DNA of 64,000 nucleotides, taken from assembly GCF_003403095.1 (NCBI RefSeq), contig NZ_CP031555.1, positions 3,116,501 to 3,180,500 of the forward strand, given 5' to 3'. Positions 18,051 to 27,171 of the stretch are shown piece by piece; positions within the stretch are counted from its first letter, which is position 1; each line of letters starts with the position of its first letter. The notes below the pieces were generated by a model. The model made no database searches. It saw nothing but the letters and a program-made list of their open reading frames with translations, and was not told where the DNA came from. The position numbers and the translations under genes are program-made. The stretch comes from Thalassospira indica (lineage in GTDB: Bacteria > Pseudomonadota > Alphaproteobacteria > Rhodospirillales > Thalassospiraceae).

Positions 18051-18113
18051 AATCTTTGCATTTCAAAATGCAAAGATTGCAAAATGCGAATTAATAAGTT
18101 TGCATTTTGCAAA
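18051..18113. promoter_or_regulatory. Inverted-repeat cluster, candidate enhancer (UAS)
   Basis: Three nested symmetric elements built on TTTGCA/TGCAAA half-sites: a 13-base perfect repeat with arms AATCTTTGCATTT (18051-18063) and its complement (18066-18078); an 11-base repeat TTGCAAAATGC/GCATTTTGCAA (18077-18087 and 18102-18112); and TTTGCA-TTT-TGCAAA (18099-18113). The cluster lies about 110-170 bases upstream of the predicted sigma-54 start, the usual distance for bacterial enhancer-binding proteins. No T tract follows, so it is not a terminator of the neighbouring gene. Confidence 0.6.
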
Positions 18114-18163
18114 AATATACCGGAGAGAATTAGAGCGGCATAATTTTCAGTAAGCTTATACAC

Positions 18164-18706
18164 CTACTTAGCGCGTTTTTTCTTCGTCCGATTATTGAAG
18201 TTCAGGAGCGCTGGCGCCTTCTCGATGATTTCCTCGAGAATGGATTTCGCGATCTCAAGGTCGTCCTTTGCAGAGTCGTCGAGCTGACTGATATAGCGCG
18301 GATCGGAGATCATCCGCTCTGCCTCATAAAGGGTCCTGAGTTCACTTTGGAACATTTCGCGCGCACCAAGCGGCAGGTTTTCCTTTGCACTCATGACAAA
18401 GAAGAATTTCAGGCTCGTCTTGATGACAATCCTGAGCATAACGACCTGAAGCTTGTGAAACTGTTTTTCCAGTTCTTCTTTTTTAGGATGGGATTCGAGC
18501 TTGTTCATCCGCTCCATAATCACCAGAGACAACGCCTTGAAGTTGTCGACTTCCTCACGAAACGGTCGATAACCGGTGACGTCGGACTTGTCGGCGTTCT
18601 TTTCAAGCGTATTGGCCAGCGCGATCAACTTTCGCGCACGCAGCTCAAGTCTGGATAGGAACTCCTCGACTTCGTTCCGAAATTTTCGTTGTGCAGCTTG
18701 GCTCAT
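18164..18706 (-). CDS. Hypothetical protein, helical, cytoplasmic
   Basis: 180 residues that I do not recognise. It starts MSQAAQRKFRNEVEEFLSRL and is almost wholly predicted helical, with heptad-like charged segments (about 1-90) and a hydrophobic stretch VVMLRIVIKTSLKFFFVMS (about 88-106) that could be a buried helix or weak membrane segment. The C terminus is very basic (NRTKKKRAK). No signal peptide. It lies alone between clpA and the small-RNA region, on the same strand as both, separated from clpA by a GC-rich hairpin. The base composition resembles the surroundings, so there is no sign of transfer. Confidence 0.65.
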   Translation of the reverse strand: MSQAAQRKFRNEVEEFLSRLELRARKLIALANTLEKNADKSDVTGYRPFREEVDNFKALSLVIMERMNKLESHPKKEELEKQFHKLQVVMLRIVIKTSLKFFFVMSAKENLPLGAREMFQSELRTLYEAERMISDPRYISQLDDSAKDDLEIAKSILEEIIEKAPALLNFNNRTKKKRAK

Positions 18707-18733
18707 GATATTCTGGCGTTCTTTATATGATTA

Positions 18734-18759
18734 TGCCCGGGGAACGATATCCCCGGGCA
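18734..18759. terminator. Strong hairpin downstream of clpA, no T tract
   Basis: A perfect 10-bp stem TGCCCGGGGA/TCCCCGGGCA with a 6-base loop. It lies 55-80 bases beyond the clpA stop. No run of T follows on either strand, so it is either a non-canonical terminator or a 3' stabilising structure. Confidence 0.5.
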
Positions 18760-18813
18760 CCAATCTATACTGCCAATCATTAACAACAACCTGAAAACCG
18801 AAAAAGGTCCATT

Positions 18814-21131
18814 TTAACCGGCCATTTCCGGATCTTTTTTCTGTTGTTTCTCGCCATTCTCATCTTCCGGATAACGGAAGGTGACAGCATCGTCTTCGAT
18901 ATCGACCAGCACAGCCCCACCCTTCGAAAGCTTGCCAAACAGCAACTCTTCGGCGAGCGGCTTTTTAACGTGTTCCTGAATGACACGGCCCAACGGACGC
19001 GCCCCAAAGGCCGCATCGTAGCCGCGCTCTGCCATCCAGGCCCGCGCTGCTTCGGTCAGCTCGATCGAGACATTGCGGTCCGCCAGCTGTGCTTCAAGCT
19101 GCAGGATGAACTTGTCGACAACCATCTTGACGACTTCCGGCTGCAGGTTGGCGAACGGAATAACCGCATCCAGACGGTTACGGAATTCCGGCGAGAAGGT
19201 GCGCTTGATTGCCTCTTCGTCTTCGCCAACACGCATCTCGCGCTTGAAGCCGATCGGCGGCTTCGCCATGTCGGATGCACCGGCATTGGTCGTCATGACC
19301 AGAACGACATTACGGAAATCGACCGTCTTGCCATTGTTATCGGTGAGTTTGCCATGATCCATGACCTGCAGAAGAATATTGAACAGGTCGGGATGGGCTT
19401 TTTCGATCTCGTCAAGCAGCACGACCGCATGCGGATGCTGATCAACGGCATCGGTCAAAAGCCCCCCTGGTCAAACCCGACATAGCCCGGAGGCGCACCA
19501 ATCAGGCGTGATACGCTGTGGCGCTCCATATACTCGGACATGTCAAAGCGGATGAATTCAATCCCCATGACCGTGGCCAACTGCTTGGTGACCTCGGTCT
19601 TACCTACGCCAGTCGGGCCCGAGAACAGATAACTGCCAATCGGTTTTTCCGGCTCACGCAGACCTGCACGGGCCAACTTGATCGCACTGGCAACTGCTTC
19701 GATCGCCTTGTCCTGACCAAACACAACCGTTTTCAGGTCACGCTCAAGATTTGCCAGCGCCTTGCGGTCATCGGTCGAAACCGATTTTGGTGGGATGCGG
19801 GCAATCTTGGCGACGATTTCCTCGACATCACGCTTGCTCACCGTACGCTTGCGTTTGCTGGGTGCGACCAGCATGCGCGATGCGCCAACCTCGTCAATCA
19901 CGTCAATTGCACTATCGGGCCGCTTGCGGTCACTGATGTAGCGCGATGCCAACTCAACCGCCGAACGCAGGGCTTCGTTGGTGTATTTGACCTGATGGTG
20001 CTCTTCGTAATAGGGCTTGAGACCCTTGAGGATCTTGACAGTATCGGCTTCTGACGGTTCCTCGACATCGATTTTCTGGAAACGACGCACAAGGGCGCGG
20101 TCCTTTTCAAAGTGACCCCGGAATTCCTTGTAGGTGGTTGAGCCGATGCAACGCAGTGACCCGCTTGCCAGTGCCGGCTTCAGAAGGTTCGAGGCATCCA
20201 TTGCTCCGCCCGACGTCGCACCAGCACCGATCACGGTGTGAATTTCATCAATGAACAGAACAGCACCTTCGTACTCTTCAAGTTCCTTGACCACGGCCTT
20301 CAGGCGTTCTTCGAAATCGCCGCGATAGCGCGTACCGGCCAGAAGTGCGCCCATATCAAGGGCAAAGATCGTCGCGTTTTCGAGAACCTCTGGCACATCC
20401 CCATCATTGATACGGCGTGCCAGCCCTTCGGCAATGGCGGTTTTACCAACGCCGGGATCACCGACATAAAGCGGGTTGTTCTTGGTACGACGGCACAGAA
20501 CCTGAATGGTGCGGTCAATCTCGTTCTGGCGACCGATCAGCGGATCGATCTTGCCGCTCTGCGCCTTGACATTAAGGTTCACACAATAGGCTTTAAGCGC
20601 CTCGCCCTCGGCCGGGCCGCTTTCATCGCTTTCTGGCGACATGCCTGCAACCGGCTCTTCATCGGCACCGCGCGGGATGCGGCGCTCATTGAGTTCGGTT
20701 GCCTTGGCGATACCGTGTGAAATGTAGTTTACCGCGTCAAGACGCGTCATATCCTGGAGTTGCAGATAGTAAACCGCATGCGATTCCCGCTCAGAGAACA
20801 GGGCAACAAGCACATTGGCGCCGGTCACTTCCTCGCGGCCAGAAGACTGGACGTGGATCGCAGCGCGCTGGATCACGCGCTGGAAACCGGCGGTCGGTTT
20901 GGGATCTACCAGACGCGCACTGATCAGGCCGGAAAGTTCGCTATCGGCGAACTCCAGCAGATCGGAGCGCAGCCGATCAATATCAACCCGGCAGGCCTTC
21001 AGCACTGCCAGCGCATCCTGATCTTCGGTCAGCGATAACAGAAGATGTTCAAGAGTGGCATATTCATGCCTGCGCTCCGACGCATATGCGAGCGCACGGT
21101 GCAGGCTTTCCTCAAGATTGCGCGATAGCAT
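18814..21131 (-). pseudogene. clpA: ATP-dependent Clp protease ATPase ClpA, frameshifted
   Basis: AAA+ unfoldase that feeds ClpP, with ClpS as N-degron adaptor. The 5' frame (21131-19455) encodes the double-Clp N domain (1-145), D1 with Walker [13 protein letters not shown] and Walker B LFIDEIH, and D2 Walker A GPTGVGKTEVTKQ, then stops after GYVGFDQGGF. The other frame (19458-18814) resumes exactly where the family continues: LLTDAVDQHPHAVVLLDEIE, to the D2 C-terminal domain. One G is missing from a G tract (six G, 19462-19467; seven would restore the frame). Repaired, the product would be 772 residues, normal for ClpA. The zero frame CAG GGG GGC also fits an X-XXY-YYZ slippery heptamer. A homopolymer sequencing error is the likeliest explanation; a real mutation or -1 frameshifting are alternatives. 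Confidence 0.9.
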
Positions 21132-21134
21132 ATG

Positions 21135-21461
21135 TCACTCCTTCTCTAAGGTACACTGCAGCGGATGCTGGTTCTGGCGGGCCAGGTCCATGACCTGGTT
21201 TACTTTGGTCTCTGCGATTTCGTAGGTGAATACACCGCACACTCCGACACCCTTGCGGTGCACCTGAAGCATGATCTCGGTGGCTTCTTCACGTCCCTTT
21301 TCAAAAAACCGTTCCAGTACGTGAACGACGAACTCCATCGGAGTATAGTCGTCATTCAGCAACAGCACCTTGTACATGGACGGCTTTTTGGTCTTGGGCC
21401 GTGTCTTTGTTACGATCCCCGTGTTCGGCAGATCAGTGCCGTCATTATCCTGTTCAGTCAT
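21135..21461 (-). CDS. clpS: ClpS, ATP-dependent Clp protease adaptor
   Basis: Binds N-degron substrates and hands them to ClpA. 108 residues: an unstructured N-terminal extension (1-30) and the ClpS core with [20 protein letters not shown], the Asn/Asp pair and downstream His that contact the N-terminal residue, and [21 protein letters not shown]. It sits 3 bases upstream of clpA, the standard operon. A promoter with heat-shock-like features lies just upstream. Aat, which makes ClpS substrates, is encoded at 11.3 kb. Confidence 0.96.
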   Translation of the reverse strand: MTEQDNDGTDLPNTGIVTKTRPKTKKPSMYKVLLLNDDYTPMEFVVHVLERFFEKGREEATEIMLQVHRKGVGVCGVFTYEIAETKVNQVMDLARQNQHPLQCTLEKE

Positions 21462-21500
21462 CGTCTACTTACCGGAACCCTTATTTCCTGCATGATCTCC

Positions 21501-21528
21501 ATGATAGGTCATTGCCAAACTCTTTCAA
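21501..21528 (-). promoter_or_regulatory. Candidate clpS-clpA promoter
   Basis: The minus strand reads CTTTGAAA, then CCTATCAT 14 bases later. This gives a -35 TTGAAA (21528-21523), 16-base spacer and -10 TATCAT (21506-21501). The same bases also resemble the alphaproteobacterial sigma-32 pattern CTTGAAA/CCTAT, which would suit a Clp operon. Prediction by eye only. Confidence 0.4.
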
Positions 21529-21689
21529 AGTCCGCTACGCGGTTCTCACTAGGAATTTATTGTGCATCCGAGTTTCGTTCGTTGTCCATCTTCGATTCAT
21601 TTAGGCTGCGAATAACGCACTGCAAGATCAGGCGACAAACTTCGTGATTATTGTCACTCCAAAATTATCAGGGCCGCGAATAGACACAT

Positions 21690-21721
21690 AAAAAAACGGG
21701 CATAGCTAAAAGCCATACCCG
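21690..21721 (-). terminator. Intrinsic terminator of the phasin gene
   Basis: An 11-bp stem with two G-U pairs (CGGGTATGGCT/AGCTATGCCCG on the minus strand), a TTT loop and then seven T. It lies 46 bases after the phasin stop. Confidence 0.82.
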
Positions 21722-21766
21722 CTTGGGATTGGAAGGTGCTGGGATATCCAACATGCATCCATTGCC

Positions 21767-23155
21767 TCATTTCAGCGCAACATTCGTTGCCTTGCTGATC
21801 GCATTCAAGCCGTCCGAAAAGGCCGAAAACATCAGTTCCTGCATCTTTTCACCTTCGGCCAAACTGCTTTCATAGCAGCGATTGACGATGCGTGAATGCA
21901 ACTCCTGAAGGTCTGCAAGGCTTTCAACCTTGGTCAACTCATCAAGATCTTCCTGCGATGCTTCAAATTCTTTTTGCATCCAGCTCGAAAGCTCGGTGCC
22001 AATGCCACCGGTCTTTTCAAACATCGCCATGGTTGCCTGCCAAACTTCCTCGAAGCTTTTCTTCTGGGTATCAAGCAGCTCTTCATACTGAGCAGCAACC
22101 CGCGATCCGGCACCGGAAAAAACATCGGCCTGACCGGTCATGGTTTCAAAGATCTTGCCAAATGCCTCATTGGCAGCAGAAACACTTTCTTCGAACGCCT
22201 CATTGCCAGCAGTGACCATTGCTTCGACCTCAGGAGTCTTCCAAAGTTCGAAATAGGGCTCCATCCCCGTTCCGTCGATGAACAATGCACCAAAGCCAAA
22301 AACGTCGCCCTGCTTTGGTTCGGCCTTCGGTTTCGCCTCAACCGGTTTTGCGGTTGCAGTCGACTTGCTTGGCATTTGGGTCGGGGTCGGTGTTGCCGCA
22401 GGCTTGGAGACAGCAGACTCTGCCGCCACGGTTGCCGGTGCAGCCGATTTCTCAGACGTCGCGGGTGCCGCGGCCTTCGGCGCAGGCGCAGATTTCGATG
22501 CCGTACTTGCCGGTGCAGCAGCAGCCTTTTTCGGCGCCGACTTGGCCACGGTTTTCTTTTTCGGGGCAGCAGAAGCGGCAGACTTGCTGGTTGCCGTAGT
22601 TTTGGGTTTCGTGCTCACAGTATTGGCCTTTTCGCTTTTGGTGGGGGATTTGGGCGCTGTCGACTTGTTTGCTGGCGATGTCACCTCGCCCGCAGGTCGC
22701 GCGGCCCCGGGAGTCGCAACGGAAGGTTTCGTGGCAGATTCAGCATGCTTTGATGCAGGCGCAGATGGCGAAGATGTCTCAGCCTTGGCAGATTTCGGGG
22801 ACTCTGCATTTTTTCCGGAAGCACTGGTCGACGCGGTATCTTTGACCGGCGTTTTGGCAGCAGATGCATCACCCTTCGTAGCCGTCGCAGACGAGGCAGC
22901 CTGACCTGCAGCTTTGGTCGACGCACCGTCACTCGGCGTCTTTGCCGTATCGGGCGATGGTGAAGGCGATGCCTTTTGCGCTTCCGCCGACGGCTGTTGA
23001 GCTGCGGCTTCTATCTCGGAAGATGTCATTACCTTGCGCTTGGCAGGCGCAGACTGCGCTGCCGACGGGACTGAAGCTGCTATAGTTTTGGATGACGACG
23101 CGGAAGCCTGCTTGGTTGCAGTTTTCCCGGCTAGTTTCTTTTTGGCATCAGCCAT
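21767..23155 (-). CDS. Phasin-domain protein with long Ala/Lys/Pro/Ser-rich N-terminal extension
   Basis: A PHA granule-associated protein. The ATG at 23155 has AGGAGG 8 bases upstream, giving 462 residues; the frame is open to 23209. Residues about 1-310 are low complexity (Ala, Lys, Ser, Thr, Pro; AAPKKKTVAKSAPKKA-type segments), resembling the histone-like tail of PhaF. Residues about 320-462 are an amphipathic helical phasin domain (MEPYFELWKTPEVEAMV..AFEESVSAANEAFGKIFE..KSFEEVWQATMAMFEK). Known phasins coat polyhydroxyalkanoate granules, and PhaF-type tails bind DNA and help segregate granules. Here the DNA-binding role is inferred from composition. No pha genes are adjacent. Confidence 0.82.
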   Translation of the reverse strand: MADAKKKLAGKTATKQASASSSKTIAASVPSAAQSAPAKRKVMTSSEIEAAAQQPSAEAQKASPSPSPDTAKTPSDGASTKAAGQAASSATATKGDASAAKTPVKDTASTSASGKNAESPKSAKAETSSPSAPASKHAESATKPSVATPGAARPAGEVTSPANKSTAPKSPTKSEKANTVSTKPKTTATSKSAASAAPKKKTVAKSAPKKAAAAPASTASKSAPAPKAAAPATSEKSAAPATVAAESAVSKPAATPTPTQMPSKSTATAKPVEAKPKAEPKQGDVFGFGALFIDGTGMEPYFELWKTPEVEAMVTAGNEAFEESVSAANEAFGKIFETMTGQADVFSGAGSRVAAQYEELLDTQKKSFEEVWQATMAMFEKTGGIGTELSSWMQKEFEASQEDLDELTKVESLADLQELHSRIVNRCYESSLAEGEKMQELMFSAFSDGLNAISKATNVALK

Positions 23156-23437
23156 TGCCTCAACCTCCTGATCACCGGAATATCTATCCGGATCAATGTT
23201 GCATTGCAATATAACCCTAGATGGAATTACCCCGTCGCGTCAAGTACAGTTTAGTGACAAAAACGCCATATTTCCCGGCACGCTTCCATCGGAAAACACC
23301 GGAATTCCAAGAAATTTTTAAAACAGCAACTTGATCAAGGCATTAGCCCACAGTTTTGCTGCGTTGCAATAAATTTAGCAGACCGGGCAATAACATGAAC
23401 ACGTCACGCCATCGCCCGGTTGCAATATATTGGAGCT

Positions 23438-24187
23438 CTAACGAAGCATATTTCCGCGCACGGTTCTGTAAAACTCACCGGAGTCGCTGTTCTGGACATG
23501 ATGCATTTGTGCCGCCGATTGCGATCGTGCGTTTTCTGCGGCAGGCGGCTCAGGAAGATCTTTTTCAACCGAAGAAAGGTTTGCAAGAACTTCCGGGAAC
23601 TTAAGGGCACGCAAATCATCCACACCTGATGCCCAGGTACCCAACGTTATGCCACCCGACGAGCACCCAATGGCGACCCAATAAAAATCATCGGAATACA
23701 GACGCAGACCATCACGGTTTTGCGTTCCGAAACCTTCGGCCTGCAGCGCATCGGTGATGGCGAGATAAGAATCGCGGTCAATGCGATCAACGGCCTCTTC
23801 GCCCCCAAAGGCACCAAGCGGTGTATTCAGTTCAACATTGATTTCCTTGACCTGTATCGGCCCGAACACGCGGGTGGTCAGATTGAATTCCTCAAAGCCG
23901 GGATACGGCGTTAATTCAAAGACGCGGACTTCCTTGTAATACTCTGCATTATAAATAATGCGAATTTGTCCTTCTGCATCGCCTGCTGCACAAGCCTGAC
24001 GAAGATCATCGGCATTAAGATAAGAAAACCATGATGCCTTGCGGACAAGCGGATTACTGACGTCACTGGTTTGGGTAAAGGTACAACCGGCAAGGCCTGC
24101 AATCACCAGTGCGGCAAGACCTGCTTTGGCCCAGCTGGCGCTGCGGGTCCCCGTATTGGTGTGAACTGGAGCCGTCTTTTCTGACAT
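23438..24187 (-). CDS. Hypothetical lipoprotein
   Basis: 249 residues. A short polar N terminus precedes a hydrophobic segment and lipobox LAGC (Cys35), so a lipoprotein is likely. GAGG lies about 6 bases before the ATG. I do not recognise the mature domain: beta-rich, with RIIYNAEYYKEVRVFEL, FGPIQVKEINVEL and SDDFYWVAIGCSSGGITLGTWASG. A disordered Ser/Gln-rich C-terminal tail follows. It is transcribed away from the divergent D,D-carboxypeptidase gene, which suggests a cell-envelope role, but nothing stronger can be said. Confidence 0.72.
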   Translation of the reverse strand: MSEKTAPVHTNTGTRSASWAKAGLAALVIAGLAGCTFTQTSDVSNPLVRKASWFSYLNADDLRQACAAGDAEGQIRIIYNAEYYKEVRVFELTPYPGFEEFNLTTRVFGPIQVKEINVELNTPLGAFGGEEAVDRIDRDSYLAITDALQAEGFGTQNRDGLRLYSDDFYWVAIGCSSGGITLGTWASGVDDLRALKFPEVLANLSSVEKDLPEPPAAENARSQSAAQMHHVQNSDSGEFYRTVRGNMLR

Positions 24188-24288
24188 TCGATCCTCGATT
24201 TTTTGCTAATCTGGAGATATAAAATACAGTCTCGCGAATAAAAATGGCCATCTCAAGGCCCGAATGACGACCACCGAAATTCGATGCT

Positions 24289-24306
24289 CTTAAACATTTG
24301 TTTAAG
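24289..24306. promoter_or_regulatory. Inverted repeat in the lipoprotein/carboxypeptidase divergent region
   Basis: CTTAAAC-ATTT-GTTTAAG, 7-base arms, ending 14 bases before the annotated GTG start. Candidate operator or 5' leader hairpin. Confidence 0.4.
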
Positions 24307-24320
24307 GCTGTGATGCGACA

Positions 24321-25670
24321 GTGAACTTATTTAGTTCTTGGGGAAACCTCAAAGCCGAGCCCGATATAATGCGTTTAATGACCCTTTCCGGGCCAACTGC
24401 AATGGCCAAAGCTCTGTCCGTGACGCGCTCGCTGAGCATGCGTGGCGTTGTTGCTGTGCTTTTGTGTCTGGTTGCGACTATTTCATTCACAGTTCTCTCG
24501 CCCTCCGCTGCGCAGGCGCGGACTTACACGGCGATGATTATTGACGGCGACACTGGCGAAACGCTTCACGAATATCGGGCGGATCACAAGGTCTATCCGG
24601 CGTCGCTGACCAAGATCATGACCCTTTACATGGTCTTTGACGCGCTGGAACATGGCAAGGTATCGCTTTCGACTCGGATGAAGGTTTCCAAACGCGCCTG
24701 GGGGCAGGCCCCTTCCAAACTTGGCCTTCAGCCGGGCGAAACCATTTCCGTCAAGGACGCCATTTTGGCGCTGGTCACCAAATCGGCGAACGACATTGCG
24801 GTTGTTGTCGCTGAACATCTTGGTGGCACCGAAATCAAGTTTGCCCAGATGATGACGTCCGAGGCGCGCCGCCTTGGCATGTCGCGTACCACCTTCCGTA
24901 ATGCATCCGGCCTTCCCAACCGCGGGCAGATGACCACCGCACGCGACATGATCAAACTGGCTGTGGCGCTGCGCAAGAATTACGGCAGCTACTATCATTA
25001 CTTCGCGACCCAGAAGTTCCGCTTTGGCAACCGCACCTATGGCAACCACAACAACCTTCTGGCGTCCTACTATGGTACCGACGGGATCAAGACCGGCTAT
25101 ATCAACGCATCGGGCTTCAACCTTGTCGCCTCGGTCAATCGCAATGGTAAACGCCTAATTGGCGTTGTGTTTGGGGGGCGCACCGCCCGAACCCGTGATG
25201 ACCAGATGAAGAAACTTCTTGATCAAGCCTATATGAAGCTGACCAAGGACGGTGAAATCGTTGTTCCGCGTCCGCGCATCAGCCCGGAAGACAAAATCCT
25301 GCCAGCGGATGCCCAGTTGCTGATTGCCAAGCGCAGCACGCTTCGCGAAGCAGAACAGCCGGGCCGCATTGATACCCAAACCGTTGTCACCCGTCTGAAG
25401 CCGGAAACCGGTGCGGGCTGGGGCATTCAGGTTGGCGCATTTAGCGATCAGCGCCGGGCACAGGAAGCAGTCCTTGCCGCGGCACGTACCGCCCCGGATG
25501 TTCTGCGCCTGACCCGCGCTGCGGTTGAACAGCAAGCCAGTGGCACAGGTGTTGTCTATCGCGCCCGTCTCCTGGGCTTTGATGGCGAGAACGAAGCACG
25601 CGCTGCCTGTGACGCGCTCAAGCGTGAAAATGTTGCGTGCATCCCGGTCAATGCGGGTGATGCTGGCTAA
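24321..25670 (+). CDS. D-alanyl-D-alanine carboxypeptidase with SPOR domain
   Basis: A low-molecular-weight penicillin-binding protein (peptidase S11) that trims the terminal D-Ala of peptidoglycan pentapeptides in the periplasm. The active-site triad motifs are SLTK (Ser95-Lys98), SAN in TKSANDIAV and KTG in GIKTGYINASG. A signal sequence ends near AQA|RTYTAM. The C terminus (about 370-449) has the SPOR fold GWGIQVGAFSDQRRAQEA, which in known proteins binds denuded septal glycan and targets the enzyme to division sites. The start is uncertain: GTG 24321 is used, but ATGs at 24369, 24402 and 24438 also leave a signal peptide. Confidence 0.93.
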   Translation: MNLFSSWGNLKAEPDIMRLMTLSGPTAMAKALSVTRSLSMRGVVAVLLCLVATISFTVLSPSAAQARTYTAMIIDGDTGETLHEYRADHKVYPASLTKIMTLYMVFDALEHGKVSLSTRMKVSKRAWGQAPSKLGLQPGETISVKDAILALVTKSANDIAVVVAEHLGGTEIKFAQMMTSEARRLGMSRTTFRNASGLPNRGQMTTARDMIKLAVALRKNYGSYYHYFATQKFRFGNRTYGNHNNLLASYYGTDGIKTGYINASGFNLVASVNRNGKRLIGVVFGGRTARTRDDQMKKLLDQAYMKLTKDGEIVVPRPRISPEDKILPADAQLLIAKRSTLREAEQPGRIDTQTVVTRLKPETGAGWGIQVGAFSDQRRAQEAVLAAARTAPDVLRLTRAAVEQQASGTGVVYRARLLGFDGENEARAACDALKRENVACIPVNAGDAG

Positions 25671-25692
25671 AAACCAAATTGCACAGAGATAC

Positions 25693-25727
25693 AAAAAGGC
25701 CCGTCAGATTTTCTGACGGGCCTTTTT
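25693..25727. terminator. Bidirectional intrinsic terminator
   Basis: A perfect stem of 16 bp, AAAAAGGCCCGTCAGA/TCTGACGGGCCTTTTT, with a 3-base loop, between the convergent carboxypeptidase and phosphomannomutase genes. Confidence 0.92.
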
Positions 25728-25753
25728 CATTTTGTCTTCGCTGAACGTCTTAA

Positions 25754-27169
25754 TTAATGACCGCCACCCGGTGCAAAGAAGTCATCCGAAGTCAGACCGC
25801 TTTTGACCAGCTGATCGGTCACCTGTCCCTTCAAACGTTCCAGCCCGGCATCATCGGCGGCCTCACAACGGGCCACGATGGCAGGCTGGGTGTTTGATGC
25901 ACGCAGCAACCACCAGCCATCATCGGTGCTGACACGCACGCCATCGATGCCGCTGACCTCGGCGCCGGCTTCGGCCAGGCGGGCACGGACTTCTTCAATC
26001 AGCGCGAACTTGCGATCATCCGGGCAGTCGATACGGGTTTCCGGCGTATTGACCGCAACCGGCATGGCGGCCCGCCATTCGGCAAGGCTTTTGCCACTTT
26101 GAACCAGAATGCGATACAGGCGCACGGCGGCATAGGTCGCATCGTCATAGCCGTAATAACGTTCGGCAAAGAAGATATGGCCGCTCATTTCACCGGCGAT
26201 CGGTGCCTTTTCCTCGATCATCTTGGTTTTGATCAGGGAATGGCCCGTCTTCCACATGATGGCCTTGCCACCAATCCGGTTGACCTCGTCAAACAGGGTC
26301 TGGCTGGCCTTGACATCGGCAATGATCGCAGCGCCTGGCTGACGCTGCAGAACGTCTGCGGCATAGATCTGCAACAGCTGATCGCCCCAAAGGACATTGC
26401 CCTTGCCATCAATCACTCCGATCCGGTCTCCGTCGCCGTCAAAGGCAACACCCCAGTCGGCGTTGTTCTTGGCAACGGCCGCCTTGAGGTCCACAAGGTT
26501 GGCCTCAACCGTCGGATCAGGATGATGGTTGGGGAAATTACCATCGATATCATCAAACAACAGATGATGCGTACCGGGCAGCTTGGCCGTCAGTTTGCGC
26601 ACCACGTCACCGGCAGAACCATTGCCGCAATCCCAGACAATCGTCATCGGATTGGGAACATCGCAGTCAAGCTCGGCGACAAGGCGGTCGACAAAGCGAT
26701 CCTCGATATCGATGTCGCTTGCCGTACCTTGCCCGGTTTCGAAATCACCGCTGGCGGCAATTTTGCCCAGTTGCTGAATGGCATCGCCAAATACCGACTT
26801 GCCAGCATTAAGCATCTTGAAGCCGTTATAGTTCGACGGGTTATGCGAACCGGTGACCATGATGCCGGCATCGGTTTTTTGATCATAAACCGTGAAATAC
26901 AGCATCGGGGTCGGCCCGCGACCAATGCGCACCACGTCACAACCGGTCGACAGAATGCCTTCGGCCAATGCAGCAGCCAGTTCCGGCGAACTCAGACGAC
27001 CATCACGCCCCAGGGCGACGCGCTTTCCGCCAGATCTGCGCACCATGGTGCCGAAGGCTTTCCCCAGCGCATTGGCGTCTGCCGCATGCAGGGTTTCGCC
27101 AACAACGCCACGCACGTCATATTCGCGCAAAACAGAGCTATCAAACTTGTGTCCGGCGGAATTTGTCAT
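25754..27169 (-). CDS. Phosphomannomutase/phosphoglucomutase
   Basis: Interconverts hexose-6- and hexose-1-phosphate through a phosphoserine. 471 residues, alpha-D-phosphohexomutase family. The phosphoserine loop is VTGSHNPSNYNGFK, the metal loop DGDGDRIG, the sugar-binding loop GEMSGHIFF, and the C-terminal phosphate-binding loop RASNTQPAIVARCE. It lies 2 bases after ugd with galU upstream, so the operon supplies glucose-1-phosphate to UDP-glucose to UDP-glucuronate for polysaccharide. Bifunctional AlgC-type use of mannose and glucose is inferred. Confidence 0.94.
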   Translation of the reverse strand: MTNSAGHKFDSSVLREYDVRGVVGETLHAADANALGKAFGTMVRRSGGKRVALGRDGRLSSPELAAALAEGILSTGCDVVRIGRGPTPMLYFTVYDQKTDAGIMVTGSHNPSNYNGFKMLNAGKSVFGDAIQQLGKIAASGDFETGQGTASDIDIEDRFVDRLVAELDCDVPNPMTIVWDCGNGSAGDVVRKLTAKLPGTHHLLFDDIDGNFPNHHPDPTVEANLVDLKAAVAKNNADWGVAFDGDGDRIGVIDGKGNVLWGDQLLQIYAADVLQRQPGAAIIADVKASQTLFDEVNRIGGKAIMWKTGHSLIKTKMIEEKAPIAGEMSGHIFFAERYYGYDDATYAAVRLYRILVQSGKSLAEWRAAMPVAVNTPETRIDCPDDRKFALIEEVRARLAEAGAEVSGIDGVRVSTDDGWWLLRASNTQPAIVARCEAADDAGLERLKGQVTDQLVKSGLTSDDFFAPGGGH

Positions 27170-27171
27170 GA

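Noticed and set aside
17671..18066. 131-codon minus-strand frame over the small-RNA region
   Set aside because: It would read through a perfect intrinsic terminator and has no ribosome binding site; the RNA interpretation fits better.
18734..18759. Ordinary rho-independent terminator for clpA
   Set aside because: The hairpin is strong but lacks a T tract on both strands, so I list it as a non-canonical structure only.
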